Notes: generated by a model not told the origin, from the sequence alone. Shown: positions 24,449 to 33,612, counted from the first letter of the stretch. The stretch is DNA of 45,543 nt from Clostridiaceae bacterium BRH_c20a (GCA_000961765.1 LADT01000037.1:1-45543), one strand, 5' to 3'. Translations and numbers: made by a program.

Positions 24449-25621
24449 TTACCCGAAGCAACGCCTGTATATTTTCTCGTATCCTTTAACATCTATATCC
24501 CTGGGATTGCCGATGGTCTGCGGGTCATTAAAGGCTTCCTGAGCTAACCTTGGGATATCCTCTACAGTTAAACCCATCTCCGTCAAAGTCGGTATCCCAA
24601 CATCTTCAGTTAATTTTTTCACTTCTAAAACAGCGGCTAAAGCTGCATCCCTTTCAGACATGCCATGAATATTTACTCCAAGGGCTTGTGCTATACGAGC
24701 ATATTTAGCCGGTTCGCCCATCCAGTTATACTCCATTACCGGTCCTAGTGTAGCCGCAACAGCCAGCCCGTGATGCACGGGAAAGATGCCTCCCATTGTT
24801 TGGGTCATGGCGTGGACAGCTCCAGCACTTGCCGCACCATAAGAAAGTCCTGCCAGCATTGAGGACATGGCCATGTAGTACCTAGCGTCTACATCTTGAC
24901 CATATGCCACAGCCCTTCTTAAATACTTGCCGGCGTATTCTATAGACAGCAGGGCAACTGCGTCTGTTTGGGGCTGAGCGTAAGCGCAGGTGTAGCATTC
25001 AATGGCATGGCAGAGAGCATCCATACCAGTTCCAGCCGTAACCCAGCTAGGCATAGATAAATGTAAGAGAGGATCAATCAACGCTAAATGGGCTGCAATT
25101 AAAGGACCACCCACATTAAACTTATAATGTCTAGCTGGGTCGGTAATCACCGCCCATAGGGTAACCTCACTTCCGGTACCAGCAGTTGTCGGAATACATA
25201 CAAGGGGAGGAATTCTCTTTGTAAGTGGTTTTTTGCCATCAGCACACTCATATTCCAATACTGGCTCCCCCTGGGCAATTTCTACACCTATAGCTTTAGC
25301 TGCGTCCATGGGGCTACCCCCACCCACAGCCACCAATCCGTCACAATTATTTTCGAGGTATTTCTTTGTCCCTGCCGCTACCGTCTCCAAGGGAGGGTTA
25401 TAAACAACTTCATCATAGAGGATATAGAATACTTCCGCCTCTTGTAAAGGCTTTAAAACTTGGTTAATGATACCAGCCTTTAACACTCCCTGGTCAGTAA
25501 CTACCATTGGCCTCTTTACCCCAAGACTCGCCAATTCCTCCGGCAGATAATTTACAGCCCCTAGACCATGCTTCATAACAGTCGGTACTTCAAAATAGTG
25601 AAGCTCAGTTAAATTTTTCAT
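24449..25621 (-). CDS. Iron-dependent (group III) alcohol dehydrogenase
   Basis: A 390-residue Fe-ADH, start ATG 25621 with GGAG 5-8 nt upstream and 17 bp inside the AOR gene. Nucleotide-binding GGGSPMDAAKAI and metal-ligand region GTGMDALCHAIECYT plus GAVHAMTQTMGGIFPVHHG are intact; the His residues there bind Fe. It interconverts aldehydes or ketones and alcohols with NAD(P)H. Directly downstream of AOR, it would let the cell either oxidise an aldehyde to acid (ferredoxin) or reduce it to alcohol (NADH). A substrate cannot be named; butanol/1,3-propanediol-type relatives are plausible. Confidence 0.94.
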   Translation of the reverse strand: MKNLTELHYFEVPTVMKHGLGAVNYLPEELASLGVKRPMVVTDQGVLKAGIINQVLKPLQEAEVFYILYDEVVYNPPLETVAAGTKKYLENNCDGLVAVGGGSPMDAAKAIGVEIAQGEPVLEYECADGKKPLTKRIPPLVCIPTTAGTGSEVTLWAVITDPARHYKFNVGGPLIAAHLALIDPLLHLSMPSWVTAGTGMDALCHAIECYTCAYAQPQTDAVALLSIEYAGKYLRRAVAYGQDVDARYYMAMSSMLAGLSYGAASAGAVHAMTQTMGGIFPVHHGLAVAATLGPVMEYNWMGEPAKYARIAQALGVNIHGMSERDAALAAVLEVKKLTEDVGIPTLTEMGLTVEDIPRLAQEAFNDPQTIGNPRDIDVKGYEKIYRRCFG

Positions 25622-27506
25622 TTTCTCCACTCCATTCATTTTGTGTTAATATTTTAAATTGGCACAACTTATCTTTACTACCCAGACCTAACTGCTGCAG
25701 TTTTTCTTCAGAGGGTATTCCGTTCGTATCCCATTCTCTGAATTTATAATAATCATCCAGCATTTTACTTAGGTCCTCCTGGGTAATTCTGTGTCCTTGA
25801 TTGGGTCCACTAGGCAGTGGTTCTTCCATAAATCTCTTAGGCAGGGTATCATCCTTACGCTCAAAACCTTCCCTGGCATTAAACTGCCTAATAAGATTCC
25901 AAACCCTTTCTCCCATGACCTGCAGACCTTCTATAGTCCATCCTCTGCCCGTTGCTGCGGAAAGAAGGCTGCAGTATGTATCACCTTTGATCCCGTACTG
26001 GGCAAAATCACATTTTACCAGGGTATCTAGGGCAGCTAGGTAGTTTTGCATGTAAGCAACGATCTCGCCTTTATCTTTCAAACCCAAGCGATCAACAGAC
26101 TTGCCCTTCCATGTACCGCCCAGCTCATATAAGATTGGAAATGCTCTCTGATGGCAGCCTCCCCTATCTGCGGTAGCATAAGCTAATCCCATTGCCGGCA
26201 CACTTCTCGGTCCCCAGGCAGGAGTTTCTAGCGCCTTTACATGGACAGCAAAATCCTCTGCGCCTCCGCCAATTATTTCAGCTGCCTCCTTAACTCCCCT
26301 TGCCAACGTATCACCTAAACCCTGTTCTCTCTTAGCGATTATCTTAAATAAATACGCCACGGCATCGGCATTTCCAAAGGATAATTCCAAACCTCCTGTA
26401 TCTTCAAGAGTAATTAACCTCTTGTTAAAAGCCTCAATGGCAAAGCCTGCAACTCCACCGGCAGATATACCATCTAATCCAAGGGCATCACATTCCTTAA
26501 CAAGACGGATTACTTCTCTAGTGTCTTTGATGCCCAAATTACTGCCCACCATTGCTGCTGTCTCATACTCGACAATATCCGAAATCAACCCTTTATAACG
26601 CCCGCTTCGGATTTTTCCAACCTTACTGCAAGCAATAGGACAGCCTGCACAGGCCACATCTCTGAGCCATAAATGTTTTCTTTGGGCAACTGCGTTTAAT
26701 CCATCAGCCCCTTCAAAGGTCCCTTGAGAATAGTTATAAGTTGGCAAAAGATGCTCTTCATTTGCGAAATCTATGGAACTGGCAGTTCCACCAATATTAA
26801 ATCCTTCAATCGCGGGCTCTCCCTTAAGTTCCTTATATGCCCTAGCTACTGCAGCATCAAAGGCTTCCTGATCCATAACCTTGATTACTTTGCTACCCCG
26901 GAGAGCAATGGCTTTAAGATGTTTTGAGCCCATAACTGCTCCTGTACCGCCCCTACCGGCATGGCGGTTATACTCACAGCTTATTAATGCAAATTTCACC
27001 AGCTTCTCTCCTGCAGGCCCAATGCTTGCTATTTTTACACTTTTATCACCCAGTTCATCCTTAATTCTTTCATTAACTTCAAAGGTATCTAATCCCCATA
27101 AGTGTTCAGCAGATTTAACTTCAACCTTATCATCATCAATCCAGAGATAACATGGTTTTGTGGACTTTCCTAAAATAACCAGTCCATCATATCCTGCATA
27201 ACGAATCTCAGGCGCAAAATGTCCTCCAAAATAGGAGTCCACAAATGTACCGGTAAGAGGCGATTTGGTAACCACACAGCCTCTCATGCCTGGAGCAATA
27301 GTTCCGGTAAGGGGCCCGGGCATAAACATAATTATATTTTCAGGACCTAAAGGGTCACAGCCTACCGGAAGCATATCAAAGAGAATTTTAGCACCAAAGC
27401 CCTTACCCCCAACGAAAAGTTCCTGAATCTGAGGATTAATTTCAATTGGACCTGCAGAACCTTCACTCAAGTTCACAAGCAAAAGCTTACCCATATAGCT
27501 TGTCAT
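25605..27506 (-). CDS. aor: Tungsten-containing aldehyde:ferredoxin oxidoreductase (copy 2)
   Basis: A 633-residue AOR. Start ATG 27506 is 1 bp past the ferredoxin stop and preceded by GGGG; the frame upstream is only overlap. AOR_N motifs ELFVGGKGFGAKILFDML and GRGGTGAVMGSKHLKAIALRG; Fe-S ligands in VACAGCPIACSK (CxxCxxxC) and a later Cys in LVKCDFAQYG. It would oxidise an aldehyde with ferredoxin as acceptor, using a tungsten bis-pterin. Tail differs from copy 1. No moaD-like gene is attached to this copy; instead a nucleotidyltransferase-fold protein lies two genes upstream. Confidence 0.95.
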   Translation of the reverse strand: MTSYMGKLLLVNLSEGSAGPIEINPQIQELFVGGKGFGAKILFDMLPVGCDPLGPENIIMFMPGPLTGTIAPGMRGCVVTKSPLTGTFVDSYFGGHFAPEIRYAGYDGLVILGKSTKPCYLWIDDDKVEVKSAEHLWGLDTFEVNERIKDELGDKSVKIASIGPAGEKLVKFALISCEYNRHAGRGGTGAVMGSKHLKAIALRGSKVIKVMDQEAFDAAVARAYKELKGEPAIEGFNIGGTASSIDFANEEHLLPTYNYSQGTFEGADGLNAVAQRKHLWLRDVACAGCPIACSKVGKIRSGRYKGLISDIVEYETAAMVGSNLGIKDTREVIRLVKECDALGLDGISAGGVAGFAIEAFNKRLITLEDTGGLELSFGNADAVAYLFKIIAKREQGLGDTLARGVKEAAEIIGGGAEDFAVHVKALETPAWGPRSVPAMGLAYATADRGGCHQRAFPILYELGGTWKGKSVDRLGLKDKGEIVAYMQNYLAALDTLVKCDFAQYGIKGDTYCSLLSAATGRGWTIEGLQVMGERVWNLIRQFNAREGFERKDDTLPKRFMEEPLPSGPNQGHRITQEDLSKMLDDYYKFREWDTNGIPSEEKLQQLGLGSKDKLCQFKILTQNEWSGENEKFN

Positions 27507-27507
27507 C

Positions 27508-27933
27508 TTACCCCATCCCTCCCTCACAGACCTGAACCAAATTTAGGGCTTTTGGTGTACAAAACTTTATACATTGAGGATCGCCATTGCACATGTCACA
27601 TTTATCTGCTTTGCCATCAATACTAAAGAAAATCATTTCATCCGGACATGCCTCCAGACACTGTCCACAACTGGTGCAAAGCTCTTTATTTATCAGTATC
27701 CAGCCTGTTTTCTTGTCTTTGTAAATGGCCTCAAATGGACAAGCCCTTAGACAAAAAGGCTTTTTACATTGGGTACAAAGTACAGGTCTGTTGACTAGTC
27801 CTTCCTGCTCCATAGTGACCTTCAAGCGAGCAAATCTAGGACTGTATCCTTTTACTGCTCTAGATGAACAGGCCAGGAGACAGGCTCCACATCCTGTACA
27901 TAAGTCAAATTCACCCCTTAACAATAATGCCAT
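27508..27933 (-). CDS. Four-cluster ferredoxin-like protein, partner of AOR copy 2
   Basis: A 141-residue polyferredoxin with motifs CTGCGACLLAC, CTQCKKPFCLRAC, CTSCGQCLEAC and CDMCNGDPQCIKFC, enough for four [4Fe-4S] clusters. It is immediately upstream of the AOR gene, and its last codons (GAGGGAGGGATGGGG) supply that gene's ribosome binding site. It is diverged from the first polyferredoxin (6668-7063) but built the same way, and probably relays electrons from this AOR. Confidence 0.93.
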   Translation of the reverse strand: MALLLRGEFDLCTGCGACLLACSSRAVKGYSPRFARLKVTMEQEGLVNRPVLCTQCKKPFCLRACPFEAIYKDKKTGWILINKELCTSCGQCLEACPDEMIFFSIDGKADKCDMCNGDPQCIKFCTPKALNLVQVCEGGMG

Positions 27934-27973
27934 GGAAAATAACCTCCTCTATAAGGAAATCCCTAAAAATCAC

Positions 27974-28741
27974 CTAGAGCTCATCTACATCTTTATACCA
28001 TTTAACCTTAGTCCCAATCTTATCCCGCATTCTCCACTTTAATGTCTTTGACTCCTTATTAATGTAATCCTCTAGTAGTGCAAGCCGTTCTTGGACCAGT
28101 TCCTTATCTTTCGCATTAAATACATCGGAATTTCCCAAGATTGTTCTTAGTTTTGCAAAATTTAAGGTTACAGTTTTCCAAAAACCCCAGTCCAAAGCAA
28201 GGTAATTGGCAATTATTTTTGCATTTATTACTTCATCATCACTCTCACCAATTAGATGCTCTAATAGCAGCATAATGGTATCAATTAGATCCTTCTCGTT
28301 TATTTCCACAATCTGCATTTTTTCAAGGACAAGTTCAGCTAGCGGTATAGTAAGGCTATCCACATTAAGCCGTTCCCTTAGAGGTAGTATGTGGCAAAAA
28401 TCTAATTGGTCAAAAAAAATATCTGAATGAAAGCCGGTAGTAGGATTATCAAATACCATTCTTTTTGAGCCATAAAGGGTTGTTATCATTTCGTCATCCT
28501 GATATCCCAGTTCCCCATATACTTCCTTTAAGATTGGTCCATACTCAACCTTTGATACAAAATCAGTATCGGTAAACACTCTGCCCCATCTTTCATGAAT
28601 ATAATTGTATTGCGGGCAATGAAGGTTAAAGGCTAGGGCACCTATAAGACGTAGGGTTACACCTTTTTCTTTAGCCAGGGTAATTATTTTTTCTGCTTCA
28701 TCAACAAATTCCTTAGCATTCCTACTAGTGTATTGAGCCAT
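27974..28741 (-). CDS. Nucleotidyltransferase-fold protein of unknown function
   Basis: A 255-residue protein. LIGALAFNL (33-41) followed by TDTDFV (57-62) gives the G-A...DxD pattern of the MNT/AbiEii-type nucleotidyltransferase fold. The C-terminal half is helical and charged, with KWRMRDKIGTKVKWYKDVDEL at the end. It has a strong site (GGAAGGGGGG). It lies 40 bp before the ferredoxin-AOR-ADH genes and probably shares their transcript. Options include an antitoxin-like or RNA/protein-modifying transferase, or a role in cofactor handling for AOR; the sequence does not decide. Confidence 0.65.
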   Translation of the reverse strand: MAQYTSRNAKEFVDEAEKIITLAKEKGVTLRLIGALAFNLHCPQYNYIHERWGRVFTDTDFVSKVEYGPILKEVYGELGYQDDEMITTLYGSKRMVFDNPTTGFHSDIFFDQLDFCHILPLRERLNVDSLTIPLAELVLEKMQIVEINEKDLIDTIMLLLEHLIGESDDEVINAKIIANYLALDWGFWKTVTLNFAKLRTILGNSDVFNAKDKELVQERLALLEDYINKESKTLKWRMRDKIGTKVKWYKDVDEL

Positions 28742-28797
28742 ACTTCCCCCCCTTCCAAGAGTTTTTTTAGGACATCCCTCTTGCTAGACGTTTGAGG

Positions 28798-28866
28798 TTA
28801 GAGGTTAGAGGTTCGAGGCTCGATTCTAAGCAATGCTTCGATGTACTACAAGAATCTAACCTCTAG
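28798..28866. repeat. GAGGTTAGAGGTT-type repeat forming an 11-bp inverted repeat
   Basis: TAGAGGTTAGA (28798-28808) and TCTAACCTCTA (28856-28866) are exact inverted copies. Between them lie further GAGGTTCGAGG/CTCGA units. It occupies the first part of the 303-bp gap 28742-29044, which has no gene. Confidence 0.6.
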
Positions 28867-28890
28867 TATCGAACATCCAATCTCTAGAAG

Positions 28891-29036
28891 AGTGTGTCCC
28901 CATTATTCATTGGCAACATCCCAGTCGGGGATATTTGTGTTTCGTTCACCTTCGACTCACTAGGTTAAGCTTAAGATTTTGCTCAACCTCAACCTCAACC
29001 TCAACCTTAACCTAGCGAAGCAGAAAGTGTGTCCCC
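28891..29036 (+). repeat. Dispersed repeat copy B, flanked by AGTGTGTCCCC direct repeats
   Basis: Blocks in order: AGTGTGTCCCC (28891-28901), AACATCCCAGTCGGGGAT, TCACTAGGTTAAGCTTAAGA, an expanded CTCAACC tract (four CAACCT-type units), CTAGCGAAGCAG, then AGTGTGTCCCC again (29026-29036). It is homologous to copy A (24325-24421) in the opposite orientation, with more CAACCT units. Confidence 0.7.
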
Positions 29037-29044
29037 TCTCCTTG

Positions 29045-29983
29045 TTACCCCGAGGTCAAGATATATTTCTTTACTCCCTTTTTATCAAGCTCTAAAACAG
29101 CTCCTAAAAGATTGCCTTGTTCATACGAACTGCCGGGGTTGACCACCAGAGTTTTGCCCAAGCGATTAACACCTTTCCCTTCGTGTATATGCCCGACTAG
29201 GGCCAAGGGAGGCTGGTATTTTTCTATAACTTTCCGAACAGAGTGGCTCCCCACTGGAATTAGAGATCGCCCGGCATATTTTGGTCTTAAATTCTCATCC
29301 AATTCAGGTGCTTCATCCAAGCCGGAACCAAAAGGAGGTGCATGAAGATTGAAAATACATTTTGTCATATCTTCTACCTCCCCGGCCATCCTTTCAATGC
29401 GTTCTTCCAATTCATCTTCACTACACTCTCTATGGGTATCCCAAGGCGTATAGTTGCACCAACCTGTGCTGATCATATTGTAGCGGTCATCCAGATCAAT
29501 AATTTTTCCCTCTGCCAAGCTAATATATTTTGACTTGGCAAACACAGCATCCAGCTCGAACATATCATCATTTCCAGGGCAAATGAAGCATTTAATTCCC
29601 CACTTTGACAACCTTTCTTCAGCATATTGAACCCAACGTTCAGCCACCATGACTACCCTTTCAACAAACAATTGCTCAACTAATTCAGGGTCACTATCAA
29701 GTTCCATAAATCTTTCTTCAGTCATAACCATCGGGTAATAGCCCCTATCTGATATGGTCTTCTCCATTTTTTCCTTTTGTACCTCATTAAGATCCATATC
29801 CTCTTCCAAAAAAGAGACCTTATAGTTTCCTTTGTCATCTTTTATAAAGGGCACAATAGCCTTGCCTGTCATATCTCCGCCTAAAACTATGATGTCAGCC
29901 TTGTAAAACTTCCCAGCATTAATAAATTTTTTCCAGCATATCTCGGAACCATGGATGTCCGTTGTAAAAAAGATGGTAGTCAT
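29045..29983 (-). CDS. Calcineurin-like metallophosphoesterase
   Basis: A 312-residue metallophosphoesterase with the full metal-site series: DIH (9-11), GGD (35-37), GND (137-139), LHAPP, and GHIHEG. Compared with compact YfcE/MJ0936-type enzymes it has a long acidic helical insert (about 45-125) between the second and third motifs. It would hydrolyse a phosphodiester or phosphomonoester in the cytoplasm. It follows the APC permease by 27 bp on the same strand, so probably shares its transcript. The C-terminal VNPGSSYEQGNLLGAVLEL is typical. Substrate unknown. Confidence 0.92.
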   Translation of the reverse strand: MTTIFFTTDIHGSEICWKKFINAGKFYKADIIVLGGDMTGKAIVPFIKDDKGNYKVSFLEEDMDLNEVQKEKMEKTISDRGYYPMVMTEERFMELDSDPELVEQLFVERVVMVAERWVQYAEERLSKWGIKCFICPGNDDMFELDAVFAKSKYISLAEGKIIDLDDRYNMISTGWCNYTPWDTHRECSEDELEERIERMAGEVEDMTKCIFNLHAPPFGSGLDEAPELDENLRPKYAGRSLIPVGSHSVRKVIEKYQPPLALVGHIHEGKGVNRLGKTLVVNPGSSYEQGNLLGAVLELDKKGVKKYILTSG

Positions 29984-30010
29984 GCTGTTGTTAACCTCCT
30001 TTAGAGCTTG

Positions 30011-31633
30011 TTACTCTAGCGGAATACTCTTGTGAATTGTATTAAAATCTATACCCTGCTTCCTGCGGTACCATTTAGAGCCAAAATAAATGGCGATGGA
30101 AATCAGGTATAGAGCACCTACATAAAGATAGGATACAGGTTCATTAACTCCATACACGGGATCTGTCATCCAGAAATAAAAGAGGAAGAGTAAAAAAGCT
30201 GCAAAAATTGCACCGGTGACTGAGATTAATGGAAGGCCAAATACCTTAAGCCGAGCAATGGATGAAGAGTTGTATAGTTCAGGTTCCTTATAAGGTAGGA
30301 TTATTGCAGCAATGGTGGTGCCCAGATAGGTAACAGCAATAACAAGGGTTGCATTGAGGGCATAGGTAGCAAGGTTTTCACTGTAATGCATACCTGCACT
30401 TACTATTATTGATGGGATAGCCATTACTAATAAGGCATTAATCGGAGCCCTAAAACGAGTTGAAACTTTGGCCACCCATTCGGGGAGTACTCTATCGAAG
30501 GCTGCTGCAAAAATAACCCTTGTTGAAGATAAAAATACAGTTCCGCACCAACCAAAGAACCAAGCGCTCATACTAATTAGCAACCAAAGCTGCAGGACTG
30601 GACTATCTGTTAAGAAGCTTACTAAAAGCGCCGGATATGGAAAGACGCCTAATCCTGAAGTGCCTTCAAAAAAGGTAAAATTGGCGGCATGGTAAAAGTC
30701 CCAGCCAATAACTCTAGCCATAGCACCCAATACAATAACTGCTAAAATAGTGGTAGCTATCAAACCGGATGCCATGCTCCAGAAGTTCTTCTTAAAGTCA
30801 GAAGCTCCTCTAACTTCACCATACAGGGTTGCCCCCCAGTTAGGCCACAGGTTGAAGAATACAACCATGGGTATTAAAGCCAAACTAGCCACAATAGCTG
30901 GATTGCCCATGGGGACAGCACTGTATCCCCCTTCGGAAGCAGCTGAGAGAATGCTTTGGTATATATCACCGTCTCCGGCACCAAAAAATGTACTGGCATA
31001 ATGGTTAAAGCCGCTAATGAAGTCTGCTTTACTGCTGGCAAGAAGCATAACCAAAAGAGTAGCCATTCCAGCCATTCCTATAAAAAAACATACCTTTTGA
31101 ATTCTAGCATACCAGCTCATTCCAAGACTTACATATATAAAGGCAAGTGCAATAACTACAAGGGAACTAAAGAATAATCCATTTGTTGATGTAAACCACA
31201 TAGCTCCATTCATTAACCACGGGTTATTCATCCAGCCTCCCAGAGCACCAAGTATGGGGGTAAATACATTATAAGCAAGCATAGTCCCGTAAAGAGGTAC
31301 CCAATGCCAGAGAATCCAACCCCAGCCGGTAACCGATAACACAAAGCCAATCCCACCACCCAAAATACGGCTCTGCCAGACATAATCTCCTCCTGCTCTG
31401 GGCATTACAGCAACTAGTAGAGCATAAACAAATATTTCAAAGATAATAAAAATACCACTTAAGATAATAGCCGTTATTAAATTGCCCTCTGGTATATACG
31501 GAGCAAAGGCGAAGATAAAAAAACCCAAGGTCACCAAGTTGATTGAAAAGAAAGCATAAATAAACCCGTCAAAAACCGACCACGACCTGACTAATCCACT
31601 TGCCTTTCTTACAAACATACTAGGTTGCGCCAT
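30011..31633 (-). CDS. APC-superfamily amino acid permease
   Basis: A 540-residue membrane protein with about 12-14 hydrophobic helices. The N-terminal APC signature is SWSVFDGFIYAFFSINLVTLG (first helix) and PRAGGDYVWQSRILGG (helix 3 entry, a typical PRxGGxYxW motif). It would import an amino acid or related amine or base by proton or sodium symport. It lies between the PucR regulator and the metallophosphoesterase, so probably supplies the substrate for the AOR/ADH genes downstream. The C-terminus (residues after ~505) is short and basic. Substrate unknown. Confidence 0.92.
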   Translation of the reverse strand: MAQPSMFVRKASGLVRSWSVFDGFIYAFFSINLVTLGFFIFAFAPYIPEGNLITAIILSGIFIIFEIFVYALLVAVMPRAGGDYVWQSRILGGGIGFVLSVTGWGWILWHWVPLYGTMLAYNVFTPILGALGGWMNNPWLMNGAMWFTSTNGLFFSSLVVIALAFIYVSLGMSWYARIQKVCFFIGMAGMATLLVMLLASSKADFISGFNHYASTFFGAGDGDIYQSILSAASEGGYSAVPMGNPAIVASLALIPMVVFFNLWPNWGATLYGEVRGASDFKKNFWSMASGLIATTILAVIVLGAMARVIGWDFYHAANFTFFEGTSGLGVFPYPALLVSFLTDSPVLQLWLLISMSAWFFGWCGTVFLSSTRVIFAAAFDRVLPEWVAKVSTRFRAPINALLVMAIPSIIVSAGMHYSENLATYALNATLVIAVTYLGTTIAAIILPYKEPELYNSSSIARLKVFGLPLISVTGAIFAAFLLFLFYFWMTDPVYGVNEPVSYLYVGALYLISIAIYFGSKWYRRKQGIDFNTIHKSIPLE

Positions 31634-31807
31634 ATTAAACTTCCTTTCTTTAATTTTTTTATACTTATGCCACGTCTGCTAATTCTACACTAAAATTATT
31701 ACAAACTCCGTCATCCCTCCTTTATTATCAGTTGATAAATTCTCTACTCGACTAATTTCCCCAATTTTTTGAGTATTTTGAATCTTTTGATTTCTTTGTA
31801 TAGTTTT

Positions 31808-31900
31808 TTATTCATTTAACTCAAACTTATTCATTTAACCCCGAATCCCCTTTGTGCAATAGTGATAAATATCTCTTATATTTCATGCATTTCGCACAAA
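31808..31900. promoter_or_regulatory. Direct and inverted repeats between pucR-like gene and APC permease
   Basis: TTATTCATTTAAC is repeated exactly at 31808-31820 and 31827-31839 (19-bp period). TTTGTGC (31851-31857) and GCACAAA (31894-31900) form an inverted pair. Both lie in the 281-bp gap 31634-31914 just downstream of the pucR-like gene, where a PucR-family protein could bind. No clear -35/-10 was recognised; the rest of the gap shows nothing. Confidence 0.4.
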
Positions 31901-31914
31901 ACCCGCATTCCCCA

Positions 31915-33612
31915 TTAATTAGCAAGCCTCCTCGCAATGAATGCCAACAAGAAGGGGAAGCTGTCTGCTTGGTCTATGTCTATATTTAGAATATCCTGAA
32001 TCTTTTGCAGTCTATAATTTAAAGAGTTGCGGTGTATATGCAGCTTATCTGCAGTTTTAGTACGAGAATAATTGCACTGGATATAGGTCTCCAAAGTTTG
32101 CACTAATTCGCCACCCTTATCCTTATCATAAGCCAGGAGCTTTCCATAGATTTTTTCGTAAAAATCTACGCCGCTATTGTTTATAAGCAGTCTTTTAACC
32201 AAGTGATATGCTTCCAAGTCAAAATAAGTTGCTGAAAAACGTGAATGAAATAATCTCTTTCCAAGGTCAAGAGTCTCCCAAGCTTCAAGGTAACTTGTAC
32301 TTATTTTTTCTATCTCATCATAAATGTTTCCCATGGCCAAGCAAATAGGTACTTCTTTCATACGCTCGGCAATCAATTTTCTTATCCTTTCCATACATTT
32401 TTTGCAGTGTTCAGTTTTTTTGCCCTTGTCCCATTGTGGTAAAAGCTTTAGTAGAATAACTATACTACCAAGGGCTTCCACCACTATCCCTCCAGGCTTT
32501 TCCAAATCAAGTCCCATTTTTATTAAACGCATAAGCTTTTCCTCAAGATGCTCCTTATTAATTCCGTCCCCATTCTGCAGGATCTTTTTATAGTATCCAC
32601 TATCTTTATTCATTTCAATAAGCATTACTCCATATTGCCCTTCAAGCTCTAGCCCTAAACGTTTTGCTTGGACAAGTATATTTTCTTTTGATTTAATATT
32701 TCCAAGAAGCAGTTCATTGAAGAAGTCTAATTTCATCTTGTTCTCGGTATCTCTAACAGCCTTTTCTTTTAAAATTTCCAGGGCAATTGCTGTTGAAGCA
32801 GCTTCTAAAGCAATAGTTTTTGCTACCAGCAATTCTTCTAATAGCCCCGGCACTATGATAATTCCGTAAAAATTATCTCCCGCAACTACAGGAAACATCA
32901 AATCCACAGTACTGCTATTCATAAATGGTCGGTGATATAATGGCCCTTTTTCCTTAGATGCCCTTGTTAAAACTCCTTTTGGGAAATGATCGAATAGATC
33001 TAAATACCCATAATGTTTTGTTAGGCTCTGCATCAAAGGAAGGTTAAAATCCCCCTCTTTAGGTATAGCATAATCGAGAAACATAAAGTTGGCATCAGCC
33101 AATAATACAGGATGGTTGATAAGAACTGAGAGTGCAGAAATAATTTCCGGCAGACCCTTCCCTCTCAGCACAATGTTTGTCATCTGTCGGTGAATTTCCT
33201 GAGCATATTCAAGAGCTTCGACCTGTTTATCTAAAATGGCGCTCATTACCGGTACAATAACATCAATATAAGAAGAATCAGGCATCTGCAGAAGGGGTAA
33301 TTGCCTTTGTTCAGCTCTTTGAATCAGTCTCTCATCAATAGCAGATATATAACGATCAGGAGAAAAAATAATTAAACCTACTCCTCCGCACGCAGCAATA
33401 TCATCAATCATTTTTAGCTGGGCCTCTATATTATCCTTTAGAGCATAAAAGGTTGTGGAAAGCAAAGAATCGGGACGAAACCAAATTGCGGCATCTGGTA
33501 CGTCAATTATATCCACAAACCTAACAATCCTTTCCAGGCTATTTGCACCCGCCAGTATTTTTGCATCGACGAGGCTGCCAATTCTTAAAGCTTCCCTGAC
33601 AGTTAAAGACAT
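31915..33612 (-). CDS. PucR-family transcriptional regulator
   Basis: A 565-residue regulator. The N-terminal PucR domain (about 5-125) begins LTVREALRIGSLVDAKILAG. A middle GAF-like/GGDEF-like region (about 130-420) follows. The C-terminal HTH_30 (about 500-560) reads YIQCNYSRTKTADKLHIHRNSLNYRLQKIQDIL. PucR proteins control purine or amino-acid catabolism by binding pathway metabolites. It heads the same-strand group with APC permease, phosphoesterase, AOR and ADH, so it probably regulates them. The start is preceded by GGGGTGA. Confidence 0.93.
   Translation of the reverse strand: MSLTVREALRIGSLVDAKILAGANSLERIVRFVDIIDVPDAAIWFRPDSLLSTTFYALKDNIEAQLKMIDDIAACGGVGLIIFSPDRYISAIDERLIQRAEQRQLPLLQMPDSSYIDVIVPVMSAILDKQVEALEYAQEIHRQMTNIVLRGKGLPEIISALSVLINHPVLLADANFMFLDYAIPKEGDFNLPLMQSLTKHYGYLDLFDHFPKGVLTRASKEKGPLYHRPFMNSSTVDLMFPVVAGDNFYGIIIVPGLLEELLVAKTIALEAASTAIALEILKEKAVRDTENKMKLDFFNELLLGNIKSKENILVQAKRLGLELEGQYGVMLIEMNKDSGYYKKILQNGDGINKEHLEEKLMRLIKMGLDLEKPGGIVVEALGSIVILLKLLPQWDKGKKTEHCKKCMERIRKLIAERMKEVPICLAMGNIYDEIEKISTSYLEAWETLDLGKRLFHSRFSATYFDLEAYHLVKRLLINNSGVDFYEKIYGKLLAYDKDKGGELVQTLETYIQCNYSRTKTADKLHIHRNSLNYRLQKIQDILNIDIDQADSFPFLLAFIARRLAN

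Noticed and set aside
25791-26043. Plus-strand ORFs inside the second AOR gene
   Set aside because: They are shadows of a long, well-conserved AOR frame and lack ribosome binding sites. The same holds for most other short opposite-strand frames in the window.
4821-27506. The two AOR/polyferredoxin pairs as a recent duplication
   Set aside because: The proteins differ clearly in sequence along their length, and their neighbours (moaD-lyase versus ADH-nucleotidyltransferase) are unrelated.
31660-31690. Sigma-54 promoter ahead of the APC permease (TGGCA)
   Set aside because: The expected GC doublet at -12 is absent; only the TGGCA half is present.
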